A stretch of DNA of 64,000 nucleotides, taken from NCBI GenBank assembly GCA_900104375.1, contig LT629302.1:1302001-1366000 (forward strand). The letters are read 5' to 3'. This DNA is from Flavobacteriaceae bacterium MAR_2010_188. GTDB taxonomy: Bacteria > Bacteroidota > Bacteroidia > Flavobacteriales > Flavobacteriaceae. Each line of letters begins with the position of its first letter. Position 1 is the stretch's first letter. Both the position numbers and the translations under genes were made by a program. Under the pieces are notes generated by a model. It worked only from the letters and a program-made list of their open reading frames with translations, searched no databases and was not told the origin of the DNA. Positions 43,807-51,390 of the stretch are shown piece after piece.

Positions 43807-44889
43807 TTACATTTTTTGGTATAAAGTCTTGAGTTTTGCTGGAGTTATTTGATTTTGCCAATTGCGCCCCAGGGCATTCTCCCATAGCGGCTTTAAGCTT
43901 AGTGCAATGCTGATCATGGTATCGTATTCTTCTTCAGAAAGATCCATACAGAGATTTTTTGGCAGTTCAATTTCATGAAGCTCCTTCATTCTCTTAAACA
44001 TTTCGACGCCTTCAGGATAAAATTCTTCCAATTGGTCAAAGACTATGCAGTTACCAATCCCATGTTTAGTTCCCAAAACATAAGAAAGTCCATAGCTCAT
44101 TGCATGCGCCACACCTACTTGAGAATAGGCAATACTCATACCTCCATGCCAAGAAGCCATCATTAATTTATCCTGCATTTCCTTTTCAGCAAGATCGTTT
44201 TCTAGGAAAATGTCTTTACAAAGCTCAAACGCTTTTTCGCCGTAGGATTGGCTAAAAGAATTAAGATAAGTACCATTTAAGGATTCTATACAATGAATAA
44301 AACAATCCATCCCAGTATAAAACCATTGGTCTTTTGGAACATCCTTGGTCAATTCTGGATCTAATATAACTTGGTCAAACGGGGTGAAATCGGAATTTAT
44401 CCCCAATTTCTTTTCCGGACCTGTAAGTACGGTGGTTCTAGAAACTTCGGCACCGGTGCCAGAGATAGTAGGTATCCCAACGTGATAAATTGCAGGATTT
44501 TTGACCAAATCCCAACCTTGATAATCTTCAGTCTTTCCATTGTTATTCAACATAATAGAAACTGCCTTGGCAAGGTCTAAAAGTGTCCCACCTCCTATTC
44601 CTATAATACCTGAAGGTTTTGCAGAATGATTGAGAATTATATTTTCTACCAACTCATCTACTTGAGAGGTTTTAGGTTCTTCAGCTGCAGAAACATAGAT
44701 TATTTCATCTTTATAACCTATCGGGATTCTTGAGGTTAACCAAGATTTTCCCTTAAAGACATCGTCTACCAAATAAATAAATGGTGAATTTGAATTTATT
44801 CTCTTTTCTGAAATTATTTCTCCAAGTTGATTAAAACTACCGCGTCCAAAGACAACTCTAGACACCATCGGGAAATTTTTATAATTCAT
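43807..44889 (-). CDS. kdnB: 3-deoxy-D-manno-octulosonate 8-oxidase KdnB
   Basis: A 360-residue iron-containing alcohol dehydrogenase. NAD-binding is at GIGGGTLLDLAKAVS and PTISGTGAEVSRTTV; metal ligands are in GMDCFIHCIESLNG, VGVAHAMSYGL and TKHGIGNCIVF. The sequence strongly resembles, from memory, Shewanella KdnB (VFGRGSF near the N terminus, YQGWDL, DQWFYTGMDC). KdnB oxidises Kdo at C8 so that KdnA can add an amino group, giving 8-amino-Kdo. Its location with kdsB two genes upstream supports this. No kdnA is in the window. Confidence 0.85.
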   Translation of the reverse strand: MNYKNFPMVSRVVFGRGSFNQLGEIISEKRINSNSPFIYLVDDVFKGKSWLTSRIPIGYKDEIIYVSAAEEPKTSQVDELVENIILNHSAKPSGIIGIGGGTLLDLAKAVSIMLNNNGKTEDYQGWDLVKNPAIYHVGIPTISGTGAEVSRTTVLTGPEKKLGINSDFTPFDQVILDPELTKDVPKDQWFYTGMDCFIHCIESLNGTYLNSFSQSYGEKAFELCKDIFLENDLAEKEMQDKLMMASWHGGMSIAYSQVGVAHAMSYGLSYVLGTKHGIGNCIVFDQLEEFYPEGVEMFKRMKELHEIELPKNLCMDLSEEEYDTMISIALSLKPLWENALGRNWQNQITPAKLKTLYQKM

Positions 44890-44931
44890 ACAGTCATTTT
44901 CCTGTTCTTTAATAGAATCGGTTATAAGATT

Positions 44932-45654
44932 CTATCTTAATTGGCGCTCTCTTTCGAAAATCGCCTTTAATTGTTTTAAACTTTCTAACGTTTGGTAATC
45001 GTCTGCCTTATGGTCTTGATCTTCAATTTGCTCGTGCATCCAAGTAGTGTGAAATGGTATATGAACCGCCTTCGCTCCTAACGAAATCAATGGTAAAACA
45101 TCTGATTTCAACGAATTACCTACCATTAAAAATTCCGAAGCATCGATGTCCAAACTTTTCAAAAGGTTTGAATAATTATCTACCTTTTTATCACTAACGA
45201 TTTCTATATGATGAAAATAGGTCGATAGACCAGACTTTTTCAATTTTCGTTCTTGATCCAATAAATCGCCTTTAGTCACCAAGATAATTCTAAAATCCTT
45301 ATTTAAGGATTTTAAGGTTTCCTCCACTCCTTCAAGAAGTTCTACCGGTTTATTCAACATATCTTTTCCTATCTCCAAGATTTCGTTGATGATGTTGTTG
45401 GAAACGTGATGGTTAGACAGTTCTAAAGCACTTTCTACCATTGATAGTACAAATCCCTTTACACCATAACCATATAAGGGCAGATTTTCGATTTCCTTTT
45501 TAAAAAGCTCTTGATCGATTTTATTGGCGGTTTCGTATTTAGACAATAATTTGGCGAATTTGTCTTCGGCTTCCCGAAAATAAGTTTCGTTTACCCAAAG
45601 CGTGTCATCCGCATCAAAACCGATTACTTTTATGTTAGAATAATCTATTTCCAT
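44932..45654 (-). CDS. HAD family hydrolase
   Basis: A 240-residue HAD superfamily phosphatase of subfamily IA. Motif I is [12 protein letters not shown] (DxDxT), motif II LVTKGD, motif III the Lys region KKVDNY and motif [14 protein letters not shown] helical cap domain lies between residues about 20 and 110. The gene overlaps the kdsB gene upstream by 10 bases and is followed by kdnB after 42 bases, so it is part of the same operon. It is not KdsC, which is shorter and capless. The substrate could be a sugar phosphate, but this is not shown. Confidence 0.85.
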   Translation of the reverse strand: MEIDYSNIKVIGFDADDTLWVNETYFREAEDKFAKLLSKYETANKIDQELFKKEIENLPLYGYGVKGFVLSMVESALELSNHHVSNNIINEILEIGKDMLNKPVELLEGVEETLKSLNKDFRIILVTKGDLLDQERKLKKSGLSTYFHHIEIVSDKKVDNYSNLLKSLDIDASEFLMVGNSLKSDVLPLISLGAKAVHIPFHTTWMHEQIEDQDHKADDYQTLESLKQLKAIFERERQLR

Positions 45655-46373
45655 ATTTTCTTGGCGTGTTCCAAATCTTCAGGTGTATCTATTTCTACGC
45701 CTTCTACGTCGGTTTCAACCATTTTAATTTTCTTTCCGTACTCAAGATATCTTATACATTCAATTTTTTCGGTGGCTTCTAAAAAGCGCATTGGCAGTAT
45801 TGCAAAATCCAATAAAGCTTGTTTTCTAAAAGCATAGATTCCCTTGTGTTTAAAATAGCGGGTGTTTGGTCCTTTATCTCTTGGGAAAGGAATGGGACTT
45901 CTAGAAAAATACAAGGCAAAGTTATTTTGGTCTACAATTACCTTTACCGTATTTGGATTGTTGATATCGTCCCAATCATGCAATTCTACCATCAAAGACG
46001 CCAAAGCTATTTCTTTGGAATGATCTTCTTTAAAAACCTGTAATAATTTTGATAGACTCTCCCGATCCGTAAAAGGTTCGTCGCCTTGCACATTCACTAC
46101 GATATCTGCCTCCACGTCTGCAACAGCTTCTGCAATACGATCGCTACCGGATTCGTGCTGTTTTTTGCTCATCAGAACTTTTCCGCCGTTGTTAGAAATC
46201 TCGTCAAAAATGATTTCACTATCGGTAACCACGAAAACTTCATCGAAAAGTCCTGTTGCGACGGTGGCTTCAAAAGTCCTGAGAATAACGGTTTTACCAG
46301 CAAGATTCTGCATTAATTTTGCAGGAAATCTTGAAGCACTGTAACGCGCAGGAATCATCGAAATAATTTTCAT
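45645..46373 (-). CDS. kdsB: 3-deoxy-manno-octulosonate cytidylyltransferase KdsB
   Basis: A 242-residue nucleotidyltransferase. The N-terminal [16 protein letters not shown] with the CTP-binding Arg residues, [28 protein letters not shown] and [15 protein letters not shown] are all KdsB features. It activates Kdo (or 8-amino-Kdo) as a CMP-sugar for lipid A assembly. It is first in a minus-strand operon with the HAD hydrolase, kdnB and the acyltransferase. In organisms making 8-amino-Kdo the KdsB paralogue accepts the amino sugar; residues controlling this cannot be judged here. Confidence 0.93.
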   Translation of the reverse strand: MKIISMIPARYSASRFPAKLMQNLAGKTVILRTFEATVATGLFDEVFVVTDSEIIFDEISNNGGKVLMSKKQHESGSDRIAEAVADVEADIVVNVQGDEPFTDRESLSKLLQVFKEDHSKEIALASLMVELHDWDDINNPNTVKVIVDQNNFALYFSRSPIPFPRDKGPNTRYFKHKGIYAFRKQALLDFAILPMRFLEATEKIECIRYLEYGKKIKMVETDVEGVEIDTPEDLEHAKKIWK

Positions 46374-46417
46374 ACTTGATTGATTACGGAATCAAAAATA
46401 TAACTTTTTATAAGAAA

Positions 46418-46981
46418 TCACCGAGCCTTCGGTTTAATCTTTCGGTATAACCTGAATAGAAAATAAATTATGATTGCCGCTAAAATAATCGCGACAATGG
46501 GCAAGAAAATTGAAATTATCGCAATAGCGATCGAAGATAAAGATTCCACCACGGAAATTACGGGATTTGCTAATCCTGCAGTACTTGCAGAAGATGTTAA
46601 CCGTGCACCACCCACGGTTCCTTTAATTGCTGCGGCCGTGCCGCCGCCCGCGATGATTGCTAGAGCCCAAGTAACCACTGGACTTAAATCTGCGACCGTA
46701 GAAACCATCACCGCCGTCCCGGCAACCGAGGCTAGAGGTATCGCAATCGTATCCAAAAGATTATCTACAAAAGGAATCATGTATGCGGCAATTTCTAACA
46801 AGGTTGCAATGCCAAATGTGACCAAAGATGTAAGACTACCAATCCACTGCCAAGATTCGTTAAGCTCCCAAAGACCAAAATAAGATGCAGCGCTCAATGC
46901 CAGAAGGGGCACGAATATCCTGAAACCGACCGAGGCAGAAAGACCGATTCCTAAAGCTATACTGATGATTGTTTCTGACAT
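46418..46981 (-). CDS. DUF4126 membrane protein
   Basis: A 187-residue protein with about five hydrophobic segments, rich in Gly, Ala, Ser and Ile. The N-terminal IALGIGLSASVGFRIFVPLL and the central VDNLLDTIAIPLASVAGTAV match the DUF4126 family. The function is unknown. It lies between the RecD-like helicase (38-base gap) and kdsB (44-base gap) on the same strand, and could be part of either transcript. A plus-strand frame inside it is a shadow. Confidence 0.82.
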   Translation of the reverse strand: MSETIISIALGIGLSASVGFRIFVPLLALSAASYFGLWELNESWQWIGSLTSLVTFGIATLLEIAAYMIPFVDNLLDTIAIPLASVAGTAVMVSTVADLSPVVTWALAIIAGGGTAAAIKGTVGGARLTSSASTAGLANPVISVVESLSSIAIAIISIFLPIVAIILAAIIIYFLFRLYRKIKPKAR

Positions 46982-47018
46982 TCTTAGATTTGACTAGTTG
47001 ATTCAATTTTTGCTGAAT

Positions 47019-48443
47019 CTAATTTAGAAAAAATTCATCCTTAAAACCTATCAAATATAATTTCTCCTTGGCACGAGTAACTGCGGTGTATAGCCAGCGT
47101 AGATATTCTTTGTCCACCCCGTTTGGAAGATAAGGTTGTTCAACAAAAATAGTATTCCATTGCCCTCCTTGCGATTTGTGACAGGTCATGGCATAGGCAA
47201 ATTTTACCTGAAGCGAATTAAAATGCTTGTTATTCTTAATCTTTAAAAACCGTTTATAGTTGGATTTCTCATCTGCGAAATCTTTTTGCACTTCTAGATA
47301 GAGACGGTTGGAATCTTCATATTTTAAGGAAGGTGATTCCGAAGTCAAAGTATCTAAAAGTAAAACGGTCTCAAAAGGTGACATTTTAGGATAATCTACC
47401 ATTTGAATCTTCACTTCAGCAAATCTAAACCCGTAAAGTTCTATAATATTGAAAATCTCTAGGACTTCAATAATATCACCGTTGGCAATAAAACCAGCAT
47501 CTGAAGTTGGCTTCACCCAAAAATAATTATTCTTTACCACCATAAGAAAATCGCCGGCACACAATTCATGTTCATTAAAAAGGATGCGCTCACGTATCTG
47601 TTGATTGTAAAGATTTGCCCTTTTATTGCTTCTCACGATGATGGAAGTTTCTTCGTGTCCGTTGGCGCTGTAGGAATCGTTGATGGCATCCATAATTTCA
47701 AACCCATCGATTAATCTTACGATATCGGGGAATCCACCAAGGTTAAACTTAAACCTATCGAACATTTCATCTTCGATTACTTCCCTGATTCTTGTGGCAT
47801 TTTCAAGGATTCCAGAATCTAGACCTTGTCTTACCACTTCATCCAATTCAATTGAAATCACTTCTTTATTATAGGTCATATTCAATATTCCCGCATCTAG
47901 AGCTGGGCTTAAATCTGACTTTACTGGAGGTAATTGCGCCATATCCCCAATCAACAACAATTTACAGCGATAACCTTGATAAACATATTGCATCAGATCA
48001 TCTAATAAAGAGCCATTCTCGAAAAGCTTGGAATCTGCCGGGTCATCTGGAATCATCGAAGCCTCATCAACAATAAAGATGGTATTTCTATGTTTGTTGG
48101 GTTGCATCACAAACCTTACGCCGCCGCCCTTATCCTTTTTCGGGAAATAAATTTTCTTGTGTATCGTAAAAGCCTCCTTAGAAGAGTAATTAGAGATTAC
48201 TTTCGCCGCACGACCCGTGGGCGCCATTAAAACGGCACTTTTCTTAGCCTTCCAGAGATTTGAAACCAAGGTACCAATGATACTTGTTTTACCCGTACCA
48301 GCGTATCCCTTTAAAAGATATAGGCGATTTGGGGTGATATCGAAAACGAATTCACTCAACTGGTCAATAGCAACAAGTTGCTTGGATGTTGGTTTAAATG
48401 GAAAATCCTCAATGAGGATTTTATAGAAATCTGAGGCGTTCAT
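47019..48443 (-). CDS. RecD-like ATP-dependent helicase
   Basis: A 474-residue superfamily 1B helicase. Walker A is LKGYAGTGKTSI, Walker B IFIVDEASMI, motif III LLIGDMAQLPP, and the C-terminal UvrD-like motifs are YAMTCHKSQGGQW and LYTAVTRAKEKLYLI. It is much shorter than RecD2 or RecD because it lacks the N-terminal domain, as in the flavobacterial AAA family/RecD-like proteins. It probably acts in DNA repair or replication fork maintenance; no RecB or RecC partner is nearby. Divergent from the membrane protein gene at 48688. Confidence 0.88.
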   Translation of the reverse strand: MNASDFYKILIEDFPFKPTSKQLVAIDQLSEFVFDITPNRLYLLKGYAGTGKTSIIGTLVSNLWKAKKSAVLMAPTGRAAKVISNYSSKEAFTIHKKIYFPKKDKGGGVRFVMQPNKHRNTIFIVDEASMIPDDPADSKLFENGSLLDDLMQYVYQGYRCKLLLIGDMAQLPPVKSDLSPALDAGILNMTYNKEVISIELDEVVRQGLDSGILENATRIREVIEDEMFDRFKFNLGGFPDIVRLIDGFEIMDAINDSYSANGHEETSIIVRSNKRANLYNQQIRERILFNEHELCAGDFLMVVKNNYFWVKPTSDAGFIANGDIIEVLEIFNIIELYGFRFAEVKIQMVDYPKMSPFETVLLLDTLTSESPSLKYEDSNRLYLEVQKDFADEKSNYKRFLKIKNNKHFNSLQVKFAYAMTCHKSQGGQWNTIFVEQPYLPNGVDKEYLRWLYTAVTRAKEKLYLIGFKDEFFLN

Positions 48444-48647
48444 TATATTTAGTTATACACAGTTTGCAAGATACCAATTAAAAAGAGTTGTAGTTATGCG
48501 TTTAAGACATATATCATTAATTTAAAAATAGTTACCGATATTTGAATAATCTCAGGAGATTTAACCTTATTAACTTAATATTTGCAGATGTTAAAAGCTT
48601 TTATTTCATTTTTATTTGCAATGGTTTTCACGAACAAAAAAAAATTG

Positions 48648-48655
48648 TAGATTTG
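48648..48655 (+). promoter_or_regulatory. candidate -7 box for the 242-aa membrane protein gene
   Basis: TAGATTTG matches TAnnTTTG and lies about 33 bases before the ATG at 48688. No TTG is found at the -33 distance. Confidence 0.4.
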
Positions 48656-48687
48656 CGTAACACCTATTATTAATAAATCAACTAACT

Positions 48688-49416
48688 ATGTTAACAGCAA
48701 TCATTACTATTGTTATTGTAATTATCCTTACGATCGGTCTCGTATGGTTAATTGATAAGTTTGTCCCAATTAAGATTAAACCTATAATCACAATAGCACT
48801 CTGGATATTGATTCTGTTTTTAGGGTATCTTACCTTCATGTCAGTTTACGGAGAAATAAAATTCAATGACCTTAAGGATGATAGATATGGCGTAGTTATC
48901 GAAAGATTACAAGACATAAGGGATGCCGAGCTTGCACACAGACAAGTAACCGGGAAATTCACCGATAATTTTGATAATCTTATAAAATTTGTAGATACCG
49001 GTAAATATGTCATCACTCAAAGAAGAGATACCTCTATTGTAGATGTGGAGCTTACCAAAAGATACGGTGGTGTTACAACTTATGGAGATAGTATCATCAT
49101 TGATACCCTCGGTTTTGTAGCAGTAAAAGATTCATTATTTGGATCTGATACACGCTATAAGAAAATGGCTGAAGTCCCAGTTGGTGAGCCAGGAGCTAAA
49201 TTTAAGTTGAATGCTGGGAACCTAGAAGGTATTCCGGTATTTGAAGCTTCAGTGGATAAAAAAGTAATCCTGTGGGATCAAGATAAAAACTTAATCGATA
49301 AAGAGGAGCAAGTTGTTTCGGTTGATGGAGTTAACGGACCAACTTTAAAAGTAGGTTCTATGGACGAAGTTAAAACAATTGGTAACTGGCCTAAAAACTA
49401 CAGTAACGACCAGTAA
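48688..49416 (+). CDS. membrane-anchored protein of unknown function
   Basis: A 242-residue protein. Two hydrophobic segments (about residues 3-25 and 31-52) anchor a mostly soluble C-terminal domain (about 60-242). That domain includes RLQDIRDAELAHRQVTGKFTDNFDNLI (key part AELAHRQVTGKFTDNF), a pattern like the start of pilin or PilE-type head domains that compare a period of growth in one chain, but I do not make that assignment. It is followed by DUF3822 and rsmD, an order common in flavobacteria. The function is unknown. Confidence 0.75.
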   Translation: MLTAIITIVIVIILTIGLVWLIDKFVPIKIKPIITIALWILILFLGYLTFMSVYGEIKFNDLKDDRYGVVIERLQDIRDAELAHRQVTGKFTDNFDNLIKFVDTGKYVITQRRDTSIVDVELTKRYGGVTTYGDSIIIDTLGFVAVKDSLFGSDTRYKKMAEVPVGEPGAKFKLNAGNLEGIPVFEASVDKKVILWDQDKNLIDKEEQVVSVDGVNGPTLKVGSMDEVKTIGNWPKNYSNDQ

Positions 49417-49418
49417 TC

Positions 49419-50228
49419 TTGAACGATATAAATAATAAAGCATTGTCCATTCAAGTAAGTTTGAATGGACTTTCTATTTGCATTAAAAATACCTTAGATC
49501 ATAAAATTGAATATCTCTCGTCTATCGCTTTTGAACGGAGTGAAACGCCTTATAAGGTTCAGGATTACCTAGAGGCAGAATTAGATAAGTACGTTTTTAA
49601 AAACAAAAGTTTTCATAGTGTATTCTTAGTACATAGAAATGAGCTTTCCACTTTTGTTCCGCAGGAATACTTTCAAGAAGAAAATCTAGCGGATTATTTG
49701 AAGTTCAATGCGAAGATTCTGAGGTCCGATTTTCTTTCTTACGATAATATCGAAGACAATAAGAGTGTTAATGTCTATGTCCCCTTGGTAAATATCAACA
49801 ATCTGGTTATAGACCGTTTCGGTGAGTTTATCTACAAACATTCGTCTACGGTACTTATCGAGACTCTTTTTAAACTATACTTTGAGCCTAGTAAACCTAA
49901 AATTTTTATTAATGCAGAACAAGGCTCTTTTGAAATGGTCGTTTTTGACCAGCAAAAATTAGTATTCTATAATATGTTCGAGTTTTCTACGCCAGAAGAC
50001 CTAAGCTATTATATCTTATTTACGATGGAGCAGCTTAACCTCTCCGTAGAGAAAACAATCCTCAGGTTTATTGGCGGGGTTGATAGAAATGATGCTAACT
50101 TTGAAATCATCTATAAGTATGTCCGCGATGTGGATATCCTTGAATCTGATTTAAACTTAAAGTTTGCAGATGAAATAGATATAGCCACCATAAACGATCA
50201 TTACATTCTTATAAATAGCTTCAATTAG
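49419..50228 (+). CDS. DUF3822 family protein
   Basis: A 269-residue soluble protein of the DUF3822 family, with the early ALSIQVSLNGLSICI segment, a central YIEDNKSVNVYVP-like region (here NIEDNKSVNVYVPLV) and HYILINSFN at the end. It starts with TTG two bases after the preceding stop; no ATG is close. It is directly followed by rsmD with no spacer, the usual partner in Bacteroidota. The molecular function is unknown; the fold may resemble actin-like ATPases, but I cannot support that from motifs. Confidence 0.8.
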   Translation: MNDINNKALSIQVSLNGLSICIKNTLDHKIEYLSSIAFERSETPYKVQDYLEAELDKYVFKNKSFHSVFLVHRNELSTFVPQEYFQEENLADYLKFNAKILRSDFLSYDNIEDNKSVNVYVPLVNINNLVIDRFGEFIYKHSSTVLIETLFKLYFEPSKPKIFINAEQGSFEMVVFDQQKLVFYNMFEFSTPEDLSYYILFTMEQLNLSVEKTILRFIGGVDRNDANFEIIYKYVRDVDILESDLNLKFADEIDIATINDHYILINSFN

Positions 50229-50786
50229 ATGCGGATAATTTCAGGAGAACATAAAGGCAGAAAGATTAAAACTCCAAATAATTTGCCGGTGCGACCGACA
50301 AAGGATATGGCCAAGGAAGCACTTTTCAATATATTGAATAATCATTTCTATTTTGATGAAGTTCATGTTTTAGACCTATTTTCAGGCACAGGAAGCATCA
50401 GTTATGAGTTTGCCTCTCGAGGAGCAGTGCACATTGTTGCGGTAGAGAATAACCCAACCAACCTCAAATTCATAAATGAGATGGTAGATTCTCTTTCTTT
50501 CCCGATTGACGTGAAGCCATCTGACGTATACCAATTTCTGGAAAAGGAAAGCCATAAATACGATATCATCTTCGCCGATCCACCCTATTCATTTTCGGAT
50601 GAAGAGTTTGCACAGATTAGTTTTCTGGTTTTTAAGAATTCTCTTTTAGAGAAAAATGGTTTGCTTGTGATAGAACATTCAAAAGCAATGGACCTCTCTG
50701 CGCTAGAGCACTATAAATATTCTAGAAATTACGGCGGAAGTGTTTTTAGTTTCTTTGGATTACCGGAAACCGACGAAGAAGAATAA
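50229..50786 (+). CDS. rsmD: 16S rRNA m2G966 methyltransferase RsmD
   Basis: A 185-residue class I methyltransferase. It begins MRIISGEHKGRKIKTP with RPTKDMAKEALFNIL, the SAM-binding loop LDLFSGTGSISYEFASRGA, and the N6/N2-guanine catalytic motif FADPPYS. RsmD methylates G966 of 16S rRNA in the assembled small-subunit head. Length matches E. coli RsmD (198). It is the last gene of the three-gene unit from 48688, and its stop codon is followed by an A-rich spacer and the hairpin at 50867-50887. Confidence 0.93.
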   Translation: MRIISGEHKGRKIKTPNNLPVRPTKDMAKEALFNILNNHFYFDEVHVLDLFSGTGSISYEFASRGAVHIVAVENNPTNLKFINEMVDSLSFPIDVKPSDVYQFLEKESHKYDIIFADPPYSFSDEEFAQISFLVFKNSLLEKNGLLVIEHSKAMDLSALEHYKYSRNYGGSVFSFFGLPETDEEE

Positions 50787-50866
50787 AATACTCGCGGCAA
50801 GCAAACGAAGCAAATAGTGCAAAAAATTTTTAATCTCTCGGTAATCGTTGAAGAACTAATGCTGAG

Positions 50867-50887
50867 ACCCCGTCATAAAGACGGGGT
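50867..50887. repeat. stable hairpin between rsmD and rnpB
   Basis: ACCCCGTC, loop ATAAA, GACGGGGT: a perfect 8-bp G+C-rich stem without a T run on either strand. It may stabilise the 3' end of rsmD mRNA or stop readthrough. It is not part of the RNase P RNA. Confidence 0.5.
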
Positions 50888-50940
50888 TCCTGCAACCAAC
50901 ATTTTCAATTCGCCACGGCTTTTGAAAAATGGGTTTTAGG

Positions 50941-51255
50941 AAAAAAAGCAGATCTATAAGCCGAATTCTGTATCGAAACATAAATGCTTCAACCCTTATC
51001 ATTTATCTGAGATTACTGTTACCAGCAACCTTTAGCTGCCTACCCTCCAACATTGGGCGTGCAACCCTAAGCGTTGGTTTACATGGCATTGCACCGCATA
51101 GAGTTTACCTGGTTTCACTACAGCATTACCTGTACATACTTTCTGTTGCACTTTTCCTGACCTCGCGGCCGGTGGCCGTTAACCACTATGCTGCACTTTG
51201 GTGTTCGGACTTTCCTCACAAACGTTGTAGTCTGTGCGATAAGGCGATCTGCTTT
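50941..51255 (-). ncRNA. rnpB: RNase P RNA
   Basis: The minus strand contains the universal core GAGGAAAGTCCGAACAC (around 51200-51220) and the 3' core ACAGAATTCGGCTTATAG. The ends pair as helix P1: AGCAGATC (about 51246-51253) with GATCTGCT (about 50947-50954), and the 3' end runs into a T run (50941-50947) as an intrinsic terminator. About 315 nt. The ribozyme matures tRNA 5' ends with RnpA. Confidence 0.95.
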
Positions 51256-51259
51256 GCCG

Positions 51260-51267
51260 CAAATTTA
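51260..51267 (-). promoter_or_regulatory. rnpB -7 box
   Basis: TAAATTTG on the minus strand matches TAnnTTTG and ends about 6 bases before the predicted 5' end of the RNA, so it fits a transcription start near 51254. A -33 element is not obvious. Confidence 0.6.
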
Positions 51268-51354
51268 GGACAATATATTTTGAAACTGCTTCACTATTGT
51301 TGATAAACTTTATTAAAAGGGAAGTACATTAAGATTATTTTTAAAGTATATTTT

Positions 51355-51362
51355 TAACTTTG
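51355..51362 (+). promoter_or_regulatory. candidate dnaX -7 box
   Basis: TAACTTTG matches TAnnTTTG, 28 bases before the TTG start of dnaX. A GGA (in AGAGGAACA) about 8 bases before the TTG could serve as ribosome binding site. Confidence 0.5.
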
Positions 51363-51390
51363 TTCTCAACCTAATTCAGAGGAACACTCA

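Noticed and set aside
44932-45654. KdsC (Kdo-8-phosphate phosphatase)
   Set aside because: Length and presence of a cap domain place it in HAD subfamily IA; KdsC is about 170-190 residues and capless.
46470-46883. 137-codon frame opposite DUF4126
   Set aside because: Its residues mirror the Ala/Ile-rich membrane gene on the other strand, which fits a known family.
50929-51303. 124-codon open frame on the plus strand
   Set aside because: It is the complement of RNase P RNA; the structure and core motifs explain the sequence fully.
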